A DNA stretch of 64,000 nt from Megalonaias nervosa. Its lineage: Eukaryota; Mollusca; Bivalvia; Unionida; Unionidae. The notes under the pieces were generated by a model that worked only from the letters and a program-made list of their open reading frames with translations, searched no databases and was not told the origin of the DNA. Both the position numbers and the translations under genes were made by a program. Below, one piece after another: positions 36,090-46,735 of this stretch. The DNA lies in contig JAECUM010092831.1 in NCBI GenBank assembly GCA_016617855.1, positions 248,001 through 312,000 of the forward strand. The letters are read 5' to 3'. The first letter of the stretch is position 1. Each line of letters opens with the position of its first letter.

Positions 36090-37250
36090 TAATCTTGGTT
36101 GATCGATCAGATTGATCTGATGGTAGACCAGTCCAAGGCATTTTCCCAGAGGAGGGACCTTATGTCACAGCACAGGTCCTATCTCCTACACAACAGCCAA
36201 CAGATTGTCCATTTCACAATTGCCGATCTCAAACAATCTCTCAACCAGGACACGTTTTTGAGCAAAGTTGCCAAGTGTATTGTTCAGGCCAGGAGACCTT
36301 CCATATCCAAAGGTTTATGATGCTTTGTGGGGAATTATTTACAATTGTTGCAGTAGGAAACATGTTAATCCTAGTGTTCCCTCTAGAGCACTGTGGCCAG
36401 TTTTCTTCTCTTCCTTTTTGAAGACAGACAGTACTTAGTTTCTACTGTCAAAGGCTGTAGGAATTTCCAACACTAAAATTTTCAAAAGACCCAGCCATTG
36501 GTTTAGATTTGCATATTGCCAGCCTGATTTGGTACTTTTCAAGTTGAAGAGACTGATGTTTTACTCTTTAAGGAGTCTCTTGTGTGACTTGTGCAGTTTC
36601 ACTAAAACCCCACTTAGAACATTTTAGCAAAACTTAATTTTTTGCTATCCCTAGAGTCCATGAGATGAAGGAGGAAGCCTTGTGAATGGTCCATAGAACT
36701 GGCTTTCTGTGGTTCACTGGCAATTATGAGTTGGTTTCTTTCCTTTGCCAACCTGTTTTTTTAGCAGAAAACCCCAAAATCAGTCTTCGGAAGTGACTTC
36801 ACTCCTTATACAAGTCCCAGTCTCAGCTGTATCTGTGCTGGGGATGATCAGGATTGACTTTCATGCCCAGTTAGGGTCTTATGTGTCTGTTGGACAGCCT
36901 CCAAAGGTGAAGAAGAGATTACAGGTAGGAAGCATCTTTTCCTTTCACTAAAAAGCTTCGCTGATATATCAGCTTCCACGACAATTTCAAGGTGGATTAT
37001 CATGACAATAAAGAGAGCTTATCAGTCTCATACCAAGAGGGACCTTTCATTCATCAAGATTAAAGCCCATGAGATTCAAACCATCACTACCTCATGGGTC
37101 TGTTGAACTCATTTGTCTTTGGAGGATGTGATGAAACCTGCATTTTGGCAATTATACTTTACCTTCTCCACCTTTTGCATTTACTGCTTGGTGCACCAAA
37201 GCGAAGACAGTTTTTCTTTAGGGCCAATTGTAGTGGCATAAAACTTGCCC
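36090..37250 (+). pseudogene. DIRS-like tyrosine recombinase pseudogene (copy 1)
   Basis: The N-terminal part has 'SKAFSQRRDLMSQHRSYLLH' (36130-36190) and 'KVAKCIVQARRPSI', segments that precede the SAM-like core in DIRS recombinases. 'LFEDRQYLVSTVKGCRNF' follows. The C-terminal part has 'KAHEIQTITTSWVC' (37067-37110), where the family has HxxR, so the catalytic Arg is Gln here. 'LSLEDVMKPAFWQLYFTFST' and a decayed 'SLGPIVVA' end follow, over the stretch that should carry the catalytic tyrosine. In these elements the recombinase replaces a DDE integrase and inserts circular DNA without target duplication. This copy is inactive. Confidence 0.75.
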
Positions 37251-37429
37251 AAATAGATACCATGTTAAATTAGTGGACATTTCTGTTGTAAGGGTGAGTA
37301 TTTCTTTATTTTTCCTATCAAGTTATGGGGGTCATCAGCTTTACAACAAAGTGGCAAATTCAGCTACACAGTAGTAAAAGGTAGCATATTACTGATAATA
37401 AAATGCACTTTTCATTTATTGATATAATA

Positions 37430-37480
37430 CTTACCCATTCCTATTACCAAATTCCTTCTTCCTACCTTACACCGATGTGC
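37430..37480 (+). repeat. Terminal motif of DIRS-like element, right end of copy 1
   Basis: 'cttacccattcctattacca' then 'aattccttcttcctacctt'. The same motif, in the same orientation, lies at 35130, 50931 and 56241. Confidence 0.5.
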
Positions 37481-38692
37481 TATTAGTGGATTACTTCCTT
37501 GCAAAAGGATGATGACCACTGGTAGGAATGAAACGATACCCCTCTGCTGCATATTGATACGGTTCACAATACACAGCCTGTGATATGATACATAGACAAA
37601 ATGACGTGTGTTTTGTTCTGAGTGGGTGGAAAGAATGAGTTTGATATGGTGTAGGAATATGTTGAGGTAGATAGATGGAGATTTATGTTCCTGTGCCATA
37701 TTGAACGAGTTCTTTCTCCGACTTGTAACAAATCACATATGTGGTTTTTGTATTAATCACAAATCTGCTTTTTATTCACACATTCTTTTCAGTTTTTTTA
37801 ATGTTTACTTTTAAAAATGCATTTGGTGTTATATTAGAAATATTGTAGAACCCTTTGAAAAATCACCCTATGTGTAACGGGGGCTAGGACTAGATACATA
37901 CTGTGCAGTTGTGTCATCTGATTGCATTGCAGATATGGTGATTAAAATTTGCTCTTGAACACTGAAGTTTTAAAATCTTGTATGGGACATATGAATGGAG
38001 TCACAGGCAAATATTTTTTTTTTTCCTAACTTTTCAAATGAAACAGGTTTTGGACCAGTAAGAGACACTTTTTCTTACACCTTTCTTACTGAATACACAC
38101 ACACTATTGTACTGCAAAGCAAATTTCAGGTCAGATTTCAGAGACTAACCATAATTAATTCAATACATTCAGTTCTATGCAGAAAGCTCATTAACTTAAA
38201 GTACTTTCAAACTCTGTATTTGCATGTTTTCATTTAATACAAGAAATTATTGATGCATTGAACTTAATGGCTATAATTTAAACATATATTTTAAGACAAT
38301 GTTGGTTCAGTATCTTTCTAACCTGTGGACTAGATTTTTAATATTCATTTGGACATTTTTAACACTGTTGTTCAGTTTTCTTCCTCTTATTTTCTATTTG
38401 AACAGTCTCTTGAATTTTAAAATGTTTACAAACATACACTTCCCTGCATTTTCCCAGTGAAGAAAAAGTCTCAAGAACATTGTAACAAGATGTAATTCTT
38501 CTAAATTTACATGACAGTCAAAACAGGTAATAAGTGGGCTGTTATTAAATACTTCAAGTTGTATCAGTAGCTCCAGGTTGGGTGTGCAATATGGAATCGT
38601 GGATTGAACATCTGTATTGAACTCCAGTCAACCATGTAAGAGTGGATACACATATCAACTTGATGGTCTTTTCAGTGCTTAGAAGGTCTCTC
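37481..38692. other. Unassigned DNA
   Basis: No feature is recognised. It may include outer parts of the DIRS-like element. Confidence 0.35.
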
Positions 38693-38821
38693 ATTAGTTG
38701 GGTGGTTATGTTTCGTGTGTTGACTTTTGGTTGTGGTCTGATATGCCAATTATACTCATTAGTTGGGTGGTTATGTTTTGTGTGTTGACTTTTGGTTGTA
38801 GGTCTAATATGCCAATTATAG
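38693..38821. repeat. Tandem duplication of about 64 bp, two copies
   Basis: 'cattagttgggtggttatgt' through 'taatatgccaattata' occurs twice in direct succession with few differences. Confidence 0.9.
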
Positions 38822-40095
38822 ACAGTCATACATTTATCATCATTGTGTATGCCATTCTCATCCATGACAAGATGAAATACTTCCAAACAGACTATCTGTT
38901 AGGTGTCAGTGATATTTATTCAGCCATATAGGCTATTTCAGGCTGCTCCATTTTATCATGAAGGGCTCATCTTGATCACCATGCCTATAGTTTTGCACTG
39001 AATGATTTCTTTTAAAACATTTCATTACCAGTTTCATATTTTATCATAAATTTGGAAGACATTGTAGAGTAATCTTCAAACCAGAAGAAATAATCCAATT
39101 TCCTTGTGTAAGGAAAATCTAATCTAAAATAAGCCCAATTATGGAAACAGAGATGACTAACAACCATATCCTTCACCTTGTGCCTCCTGCAGATGCAAAT
39201 CAACTACCACAGACCATGCAGGTAAAATAAGATTTTTTTTTAAAGCATCCACTCTTTTACAAATAGGTGACTGTAACTTGTGCGGTTTGAAATCTGACCC
39301 TTGCTAATTCTTTGCTTATTTTTCTTCTATCTGTTTGGGATGTTCATCCATTGAATACATATATCAGCATACAAAAACACATTCCAAAGTTGTTACCCAC
39401 GTACAATAGAAATACTTTACAGGTCATTTAATAGCCACTTTTGCATGAAGTTTCTCTGTTGATTTGTATTGAGTCTGGATGCAAGCACTTCTGGTGTGTC
39501 ATGTAGTGAATAAGCTACAGACCTGATTGGGTTACTCTGGACTTGAACAAACAGTACCCACCAATCACAATTAAATGTAACATATTTCACTCATGGCACA
39601 CTGGAAGTACAGCCCTCATATTCAGTACAGGTAGACAAGATGTCAAATAATAGCAAAACTTGCATAAAAGTGGTTTTTAAATAATCAGTAAAGTACTTAA
39701 TTATACATAGGGAACAAATATGGAATGCATTTTGTTGCATTGAGAAATTGCATTAAACCCAAAAGGGCAACAACAACGATTGGGAAGAGATGTGGAAATG
39801 TATCATTTAATTGGAACTGGCAGTTTCTGCACAACTAAACTAAATCATTTACATGTGTAAATGTTTCAGCCTTACCCCATTTTACTTTATTCTCATCTAC
39901 AGTATTCAACAGTACAGATACAAGTGTCAAATTTCTGTATTTTCAAATTAAATCCCCATACACATAGATTGAATACAAGATGTGTTAAATAAATGGCATT
40001 CAATTTCTCACCCTCATAAATCTTTTTCAAAAAGGAACGGAAAGACAAAATGTGAATTATTTGAAACCTATTCATATCCTAATTAGGAACAAAGT
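38822..40095. other. Unassigned DNA
   Basis: A short stretch near 39745-39777 ('gcattaaacccaaaagggca' and 'caacaac') looks like a SINE 3' tail without a body. Nothing else is recognised. Confidence 0.35.
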
Positions 40096-40740
40096 TACAC
40101 CTTGAGCAAGTCCAGGAGACAGTCGCCTCCCTCCAAGCTAACAGTGTTCATTGTTACACCTTAAGCAAGTCCAGGAGACAATCACCTCCCTCCAGGCTAA
40201 CAGTGTCCAGTATTACACCTTGTGCGAGCCCTGGAGATGGTCATCTTCCTCCAAGCTAACATTGTCTAGTGTTAAACCTTGAGTAAGTCCAGGAGACAGT
40301 CACCTCCCTCCAAGCTGACACTGTCCAGTGTTACGCCCTGAACAAGTCCAGGAGACAATCACCTCCCACCAAACTAACAATGTCCAGTGTTACCCCTTGA
40401 GCAAGTCCAGGAGAATCGCCTCCCTCCAAACTGCCAGTGTCCAGTGTTACACCTTGAGCAAGTCTGGGAGACAGTCACCTCCCTCAAGCTGATAGGGTCC
40501 AATGTTACACCTTGAGCAAGTCCAGAAAATGATCACTTCCCTCTAAGCTACTAGTGTCCAGTGGTACACCTTGAGCAAGTCCAGGAGACAATCACCTCTC
40601 TCCAAGCTAAAATTGTCTAGTGTTACAGCATGATCAAGCCCTGGAGACAATCACCTCCCTCCAAGCTACCAGTGTCCAGTGTTACACCTTGAGAAAGTCC
40701 AGGAGAAAATAACCTCTTTCCAAGCTACCAGTGTCTCCTG
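40096..40740. repeat. 58-59-bp minisatellite, 11 units
   Basis: Each unit contains 'ttacaccttgagcaagtcca', a 'ggagacaatcacctccctcc' segment and 'aagctaacagtgtccagtg'. Units start near 40096, 40154, 40214, 40272, 40331, 40390, 40447, 40505, 40565, 40623 and 40682. It is more GC-rich than its surroundings and moderately diverged between units. No long open frame runs through it. Confidence 0.95.
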
Positions 40741-41711
40741 GTATTGAGCAGTACCATATCTTGATCATTTTGGGGGGATTTGGGTACATAAAATGTCCTG
40801 CTGACAGCTCATTTAAGGTACAACACTGGAATAGAGGATACAGTTATATAACATTCACAATGTTTGGGGGTGGGATGGGTTGCTTTTAACAGCACTGTTA
40901 GCACATTATTGACTACATCATAGTGCACAGAGGCAGCCATCCCTGGTGTAAATGTTGGAACTGAAGGAATGCTATCATGTAACTTGAATTTTGTTGTATG
41001 TATACAAGTTGCTTATAACTAAATCTTTTTAGGTGAAAATATACCATTTTATTATGTAATAATTTTGTGGCAAAGCTTCATCAACAAATATTAAAAAGTA
41101 TTTTCTGTGTATATTGGAAAATATTTTTGTTTTAAATACTGCAGAATACTAGTAATAATATTGCTATTTACTTTGCATGCTTTGGCAATCAAACAAAATT
41201 GTTAAGGAAGCCATTCATGATTGTTACCACATACCCACTGCATGGTTAGTGAAGTGCATCCAGCAATAGGTGTGAACCTTAAGTACTGTAGGTATCTTGC
41301 AGTAAGTGTTCAAGTTTTTGTTGTTGTCACCTGGATCAGTGGTTCATTACACTGATAAATTAGAGTCTGTTTTGTTGTTGGATTATATATTTTTATTACC
41401 CCAGTCAATGAGGCCTTCTTTTAATAATTTAAACACTAGATGGTGTAGGAAGGTCGTTACAGTACAGTACCTACCAATAGTTTCCAAATTCCTATTCATT
41501 ATCATTTACTTTGCTCAAGTTTCAAATGTTACAGTGTAGTTTTGCACAGAATTGCAAAAACAAAAGGATTACAAGCCTTTTGTATTATGCTGAAGTGACA
41601 GAATTTCTTGATAATAAATACCAGTGGCACTCACCACTATTTTAAATCCAGAGAAAATATGTCAGAGACTGTGTATATTCACATATAAGTCAAGTCAAAC
41701 GGCAGATTGAA
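40741..41711. other. Unassigned DNA
   Basis: No coding or repeat feature recognised. Confidence 0.4.
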
Positions 41712-41758
41712 CAGACCCAGATCTGTCATTGCATAATGCACTGGCAGATCTTGGTCTG
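41712..41758. repeat. Quasi-palindrome (14-nt arms, 19-nt centre)
   Basis: Arms CAGACCCAGATCTG and CAGATCTTGGTCTG pair at 13 of 14 positions. The centre contains a further palindrome TGCATaATGCA. It could be a remnant of a palindromic MITE. Confidence 0.7.
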
Positions 41759-41794
41759 TGCAGTTATGAGAAATGATTAGACCAAACAACATTG

Positions 41795-41905
41795 AGCCTG
41801 GTCTGCTTGCACATAGTGGACTCTGTTGATGCCACAGAGCTTGGAAGAAGGGTATTACTTGATGACAAAAATGTATTATGCAGGGATAATGAGTTAAAGA
41901 AATTT
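41795..41905 (+). repeat. Short interspersed repeat shared with 56860-56960
   Basis: 'gatgccacagagcttggaag' and 'aagggtattacttgatgaca' match 'gatgtcacaggctgtggaag' and 'gagggtactatctcatgatg' near 56888-56930, followed by 'aatgagtt' in both. Its identity is unknown. It may be a DIRS terminal piece or a separate MITE. Confidence 0.55.
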
Positions 41906-41929
41906 AGTATGGTTTCATCAGACATTTGG

Positions 41930-42213
41930 GCTTATCTGCCCCAGATGCGGGAGGTCGTGGGTTCAATTCCCGGCCAAGTCATACCAAAGACTTACAAAAA
42001 TGATACTAACAGCTGCCTCGCTTGGCGCTCAGCATTAAGAGGTTAGTGTTAGGACTGGTCGGCCTGGTGTCAGGATAATGTGGCTGGGTGGGACATCATG
42101 CTACATGTTTGCGGCATGATGCCCCAGTGCTAGACATCACTATAAACTGCCACACTGCAGACATCATAGCGATATGACTGAAAAACTGTTAAAACTATGT
42201 TAAAAATCCAAAT

Positions 42214-42215
<2 letters not shown>
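41930..42215 (+). mobile_element. Second tRNA-derived SINE family, (AC)n tail
   Basis: It contains the B-box-like 'gggttcaattcccggc' (41959-41974), then 'aagtcataccaaagacttac', 'gcctcgcttggcgctcagca', 'ttaagaggttagtg', 'gtgtcaggataatgtggctg' and 'atatgactgaaaaactgtta'. This layout fits a tRNA-headed SINE with a central conserved part and a simple-repeat tail. The body is unrelated to the (AAC)n-tailed SINE. The A-box region is decayed. The (AC)n tract directly downstream is probably its tail. Confidence 0.75.

Positions 42216-42246
<31 letters not shown>
42216..42246. repeat. (AC)n tail/microsatellite
   Basis: Uninterrupted AC directly after the SINE body. Confidence 0.95.
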
Positions 42247-42248
<2 letters not shown>

Positions 42249-42400
42249 AGACAGTTGGGCTTATTCAACATTTTAACAAGACTTACAGACCTTATAATTT
42301 TTATTAAATGACTATGACCCAGAAGGTGTTCTAATTTGAATGCTGCGATTGCATGTACAAAATTTGGCCAGAAAATATTAAACATTGTTAGTTTTTACTG

Positions 42401-43332
42401 TGTTACATATATGTAATTAAATTGTGTGATAGTTTTAAAATTTCTTTTTTATTTTAATTTTGTTTCATTACATTTTATTGTAATGATTATTTTCATGGGA
42501 TTCGATGTTTTTTCCAGTAAATTCAGTTTGTATAGAACGTTAAAGGTATTACATTAGCATTATTTTTAGCTCACTCTGGTTCATAGATTTTGTAAACATC
42601 AAGTGAAGACGATTGGCTATTGTCAAGGTCATTTCAGCCCACGTGTTAGCTGAAATTGTAAAAAGCCTTTTTTTTAATATATATTTTCAGTATGAGAATT
42701 TGATTCTTAAATAGGGCTATTCTTGCATACGTGATAAATGGCATTTTTTCTATTGCTATGTTCAAATTAGTGTCACGTAAGTCCATCACGTGAGATACCA
42801 TGTGATTTAAAATCACGGCTTTAAACAGATGCTCTCTAGTAGATTTAGTCAGTTGTATTTTAAACCTTGAGGGCTCAAGAGGTTTCAGTTGTTGTTGCCA
42901 ATTTGTTTTTGAAGTTCATCTGTTTTTTGGAATTTAATAATTTATTCTCTAGAAAACTAAACAAGTGTACTTTTTTATAAAAGTTCTGGGAGAAAAAAAT
43001 TCAGTGGAAATTTATTCTGGAGTTTAATGGAAACATTATAAACTGTGATTTAATTGAGGATCTGTTACCATCAGAACAGACATCATCTGATGCCATTGCC
43101 TTCTTATTGAATTTCATTGAGATTCGAATCCGGATTCTATTAGAACTGTTTAGTGATAGGACTTGTATTTTTCAATCTTAGGATTAAAATTTGGATTATA
43201 TTCACAAACCGTAAGTCCTATTTCCAATTTTTACATTGTTTTCTAGGGAAATAAATTATTTTTTTAAAATATACAAAGCTTGTTTGCTTCACTCTTTTCT
43301 CTTGCTATTTTTGTATGAGCCTATACATAACA
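42401..43332 (+). mobile_element. Solo LTR (family A, 932 bp), plus strand
   Basis: It begins TGTTACATATATGTAATT and ends CCTATACATAACA. The identical 4-bp target duplication ACTG lies at 42397-42400 and 43333-43336. It shares 'ctagggaaataaattatttt' and 'acaaagcttgtttgcttcac' with the minus-strand copies at 25786 and 33897. No internal sequence is present. Confidence 0.88.
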
Positions 43333-43406
43333 ACTGAAAGTTTTTGTCTTGTCTATAAGGACATGGGGATCACCTTTCCAGTGACATCAGCATCCACACA
43401 GGTTTT

Positions 43407-43790
43407 GCATTTAGCTCAGTTTATTTGACACTGTTAAAAACTTCATCTTGGAGGGTACTACTTATTGCCAAAAGTAGGTGACAGTTACCTACTTTTCTTG
43501 CTCTGTCAATTACTTTTGCATTTGGCACATATTCTCAAACCCTGTTTTATGTATAGTTATGAAATTTATGAACTTGATTGTTGTGTTCATCTTGGAGAGT
43601 AATAGCCACAGGCAAAGTAGGTCATAGTGATATACTTTTCACAGTCCATTGATTTGTGTAAATTTGTTGCATTTAGCTTAGTTTCTCTGACACTCTTTGA
43701 ATATACAGTCATAAAACATGATGGTTTTATTCATCTTCGAGGCTACTTATCGCTATGGCAAGGTAGACTGCAGTGACTTACATTGCAAGC
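43407..43790. repeat. Diverged tandem repeat, about 3 units of 110-150 bp
   Basis: Units start with 'gcattt(a/g)gc' at about 43407, 43518 and 43669. Each contains 'ttcatctt(g/c)gag' followed by 'agtaggt'/'aaggtag' segments. Divergence is high. Its boundary with the LTR to the right is not clear. Confidence 0.55.
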
Positions 43791-43871
43791 TCAAATGATT
43801 ACCATTGTTATGTACAATTATTAAATTTGATGGGTGTGCTCATTCAGAGCTTGAATTTAATGCTTGCCAGT

Positions 43872-44302
43872 TACTGATAATAGAATTATTAGTAAATATG
43901 TCTGAGATCATGCTTTTTTCCCATTTGACAGGTCATTCAGGTGTTATCTTGGAAGTTAATTCCTATTGGATGCGTTAGATCAATTGAATAGGTATTTTGA
44001 AATATTAGATTGAGTAGTAAGATCTGTCATGTGGGGTATATTGTGACATACCAGTTGTCGTAATAGACTCTTGAAGGTGTATATAAGGAGAGAACTGAGC
44101 AATCAGATTCATTCCTGCTTTGGAGTCATCCTTATTTCTTGTGTTCCTGTTGTAACATCAAGTCAGCAGACGTATTTTATGTTGTACATAGATATTATTT
44201 GCGAGGAAAAACATTTGGATTGTTCAGTGGAAATAGTGCTTATTGAACTGTAATATTATTCTGGAACTATTGTGAATTATTCAAAGGAGTTCTGGACAAC
44301 AC
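43872..44302 (+). mobile_element. LTR relic (family B), left part, interrupted by a LINE
   Basis: It aligns with the minus strand of 11980-12410. Similarity runs without a break to 'tctggacaacac' at 44291-44302, where the LINE begins, and continues at 49881. Confidence 0.75.
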
Positions 44303-44846
44303 TCCTCCTGCGGGTCCTGGTTGTAGAATTGGCCTGACGTGTCCTCACTATGTGTCGTAAGAGGCAACTAAGTAGAGGCAACCTTGTTTGCCGTGGGTTA
44401 TGTCCCGTGTCAGGGGGGAAGAGGATCCTTGTAGTTGAGCAGAGGCTTTCCAATGCAGTACACTACATCAGCCTCTACTTCTTCTAGACGGGTGGTCGGG
44501 AGGGCCCGGTCTCGACAAATTGGCTGGTCACACCAAGCCCTGGGGGTATTTATTTACTCGCTCACTTTCTCTATCTTGTATCTCTCTTGATACCACCATT
44601 GTCCCTACTGTCTACCCCTTTATTTTTCCTTTCACCTTCTCTCAGAAGACTTCCTAGAGGGTGGTGGCTTAACGGGTCAATTGGGAGGTATCTTTACTTG
44701 CAGAGTATACCACCTTTGTATCCCTGACACTTGAAAAGTGTCCCCTTATTGGACTCCGTGGTGGGTGGGTGAACAATGGTGATGAATATAAACAAAACAT
44801 AATGGAGAACAAAAACAAAAATCAACTAAAACGTTGAAAACCTTTA
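44303..44846 (+). promoter_or_regulatory. LINE 5' untranslated/promoter region
   Basis: About 540 bp from the element's 5' end to the first ORF1 ATG (44847). It contains 'gtcgtaagaggcaactaag' and 'ggtggtcgggagggcccggt', and is more GC-rich than the flanks. By analogy with I-type LINEs it would hold the internal Pol II promoter. No specific promoter element can be pinned down. Confidence 0.55.
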
Positions 44847-45870
44847 ATGGGCTCAGAAGACGAACCATGTAGCATGGAATCATTCCCATTCTTCATGGTT
44901 ATTCAGTCAAAAGATCCAACAAAACCAATTGCTTCGCTGTCACCATTTATAGTCAAAAAGACTATACTTGGCCTAGTTGGCACGCCCAAAAATGTGAAGA
45001 AACTCAAATCGGGTAGCTTGCTTGTTGAATGTGAGTGCAAGGTGCAGACTGAGAATATCAGGAAAATTGAGACTTTATGATATTCCAGTTACTACTTTCA
45101 CTCATTCGACACTCAACTTGTCCAAAGGTGTCATTCGCTGCCGAGACCTTGCAGGTATCAATGACACTGAAATCATCGAGGGAATGAGGAATCAAGGTGC
45201 TACTGCAATTTGTTGGTTGAAGTTGAACTATATATTCCAAATTCTCTACATTGTTTCAAGTGTCAGAAGTACGGTCACCACAAAGAGAGATGATCCAGAA
45301 GCTCTGTATGTGGCCGATGTGGTGAAACCAGCCATCAAGAAGCAGACTGCGGCACAAACCCCCATTGTGCAAATTGTGGCAAAGGTCAACATGCCAGTTC
45401 TAAATACTGCGAGACCTGGAAACTAGAGAAAGAGATCCAGAGGGTAAAATACACGTCAAACATCCCCTTCCCAGAGGCCAGAAAGATGGTCGAATCTTGA
45501 ACCCATCTACATGGCCCAACCTTCTCAACTGTTGTAAAAACCAGTCCAAAGACAACCATGCATGGACAAACTCAAGCTGATGTACCCAATACAACATCAA
45601 CTACTAACATTCCACACTACAAGGCACAAAGAAACACAATCTCCACGCAGAAAACTTTCAGCAAACCCCCCCCCATTACCTAAATCTCCAAAAAAGAAAA
45701 ATAAACAACAATCAAACATACAGCAAAAGGGGTCTGATGACCACATCAAGCTACACAATAGGTTTGGCAACATTGAGGACATGGATGCAGAAGAAACTGC
45801 TCCATGTTCTCAGGGTGGCTCCAAACCTACATCCAAAAAATTTAACCCGATACTTCCTCCAGAAAAATAA
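44847..45870 (+). pseudogene. LINE ORF1 (Gag-like, three zinc knuckles), broken
   Basis: It starts at ATG 44847 ('SFPFFMVIQSKDPTKPIASL', then 'SPFIVKKTILGLVGTPKNVK'). A frameshift near 45070 moves it to a frame with 'LYDIPVTTFTHSTLNLSKGV'. Near 45230 a further frameshift, together with an apparent in-frame loss, joins it to three CCHC knuckles at about 45253-45415. Knuckle 1 is CFKCQKYGHHKER followed by TGA where the last Cys should be. Knuckle 2 is CGRCGETSHQEADC. Knuckle 3 is CANCGKGQHASSKYC. A Pro/Lys-rich tail runs to 45870, with a stop at 45498. ORF1 would package LINE RNA. Confidence 0.85.
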
Positions 45871-45932
45871 CCACATGGAGTGCCCCTGCAAAAGGTTTAA
45901 CCTAGCTACATAATCTCTACTTTAAACTTATA

Positions 45933-46735
45933 ATGAAGAACAAGATCATACAATGGAACTGTTGAGGTCTTCAAACCAATTACAGTGATATTCTTCTGCT
46001 TCTAAATGAACATGATCCTGCAGTACTATTCCTGCAGGAAACATTCTTGAAAGATATGGACAACATCAGACTTAAAAACTACTCCTTTTTTAATACCTAC
46101 TTTAAAAATGGTGACAGGGCCTCTGGAGGAGTTTCTGTTGTTGTAAACAATAGGACTCCTCACAACATCATCCCTTTAAACACAGATTTACAAGCCATTG
46201 CTGTAAGTGTCACTCTACACAGAGTGGTTACCTTTTGTTCTGTTTATATACCACCAAACACCAACCTAGCACCAAACGAATTAGACAATCTTGTTCAACA
46301 ACTTCCCGCGCCATTTGTTTTACTCTGGGATTTTATGCCCATAACATTTTATGGGGATCAAATCACATAAGGGACAGAGGCCACAAAGTAGAAGACTTAA
46401 TTACTAGATACGATTTGTGTCTATATAACACCAAATCTCCGACATACTTACACCCAGGAACGGGCGCATGTGTATTGATTTGACAATTTGTTCTCCTTTG
46501 CTTTTTTTGGACTATGATTGGAAGGTCACTGATGACCTTCACAGCAGTGATCACTTTCCAGTCTCCATTGAAAATATTAACTCTACAGTTGATGACGCAA
46601 TTCCACAATGGAATAAAAAGAAGGCTGACTGGACTAAGTTGGAAACACTCTGTAAAACTAGGCTGAATGAGGATACGCTTTTCAACGTTAATGATCCTAT
46701 TCAGAATTTTACTTCTATTTTAATCGAGATTGCAT
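45933..46735 (+). pseudogene. LINE ORF2 part 1: AP endonuclease domain, broken
   Basis: Starting near ATG 45933, the frame gives 'KIIQWNC' then TGA where Arg is expected before 'GLQ'. It continues 'HDPAVLFLQETFL' (the Glu-containing LQE motif), 'GDRASGGVSVVVNN' and 'SVYIPPNTNL'. The 'GDFNAHN' motif is decayed: 'WDF' in one frame, 'AHNILWGSNH' in another after a frameshift near 46330. A second frameshift near 46480 restores 'IDLTICSPLLF', then 'DLHSSDHFPVSIE' with the final catalytic SDH. The endonuclease would nick target DNA for target-primed reverse transcription. It is disrupted here. Confidence 0.88.

Noticed and set aside
40096..40740. CRISPR-like array
   Set aside because: Contiguous 58-59-bp units without unique spacers in a eukaryotic context. 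It is a minisatellite.
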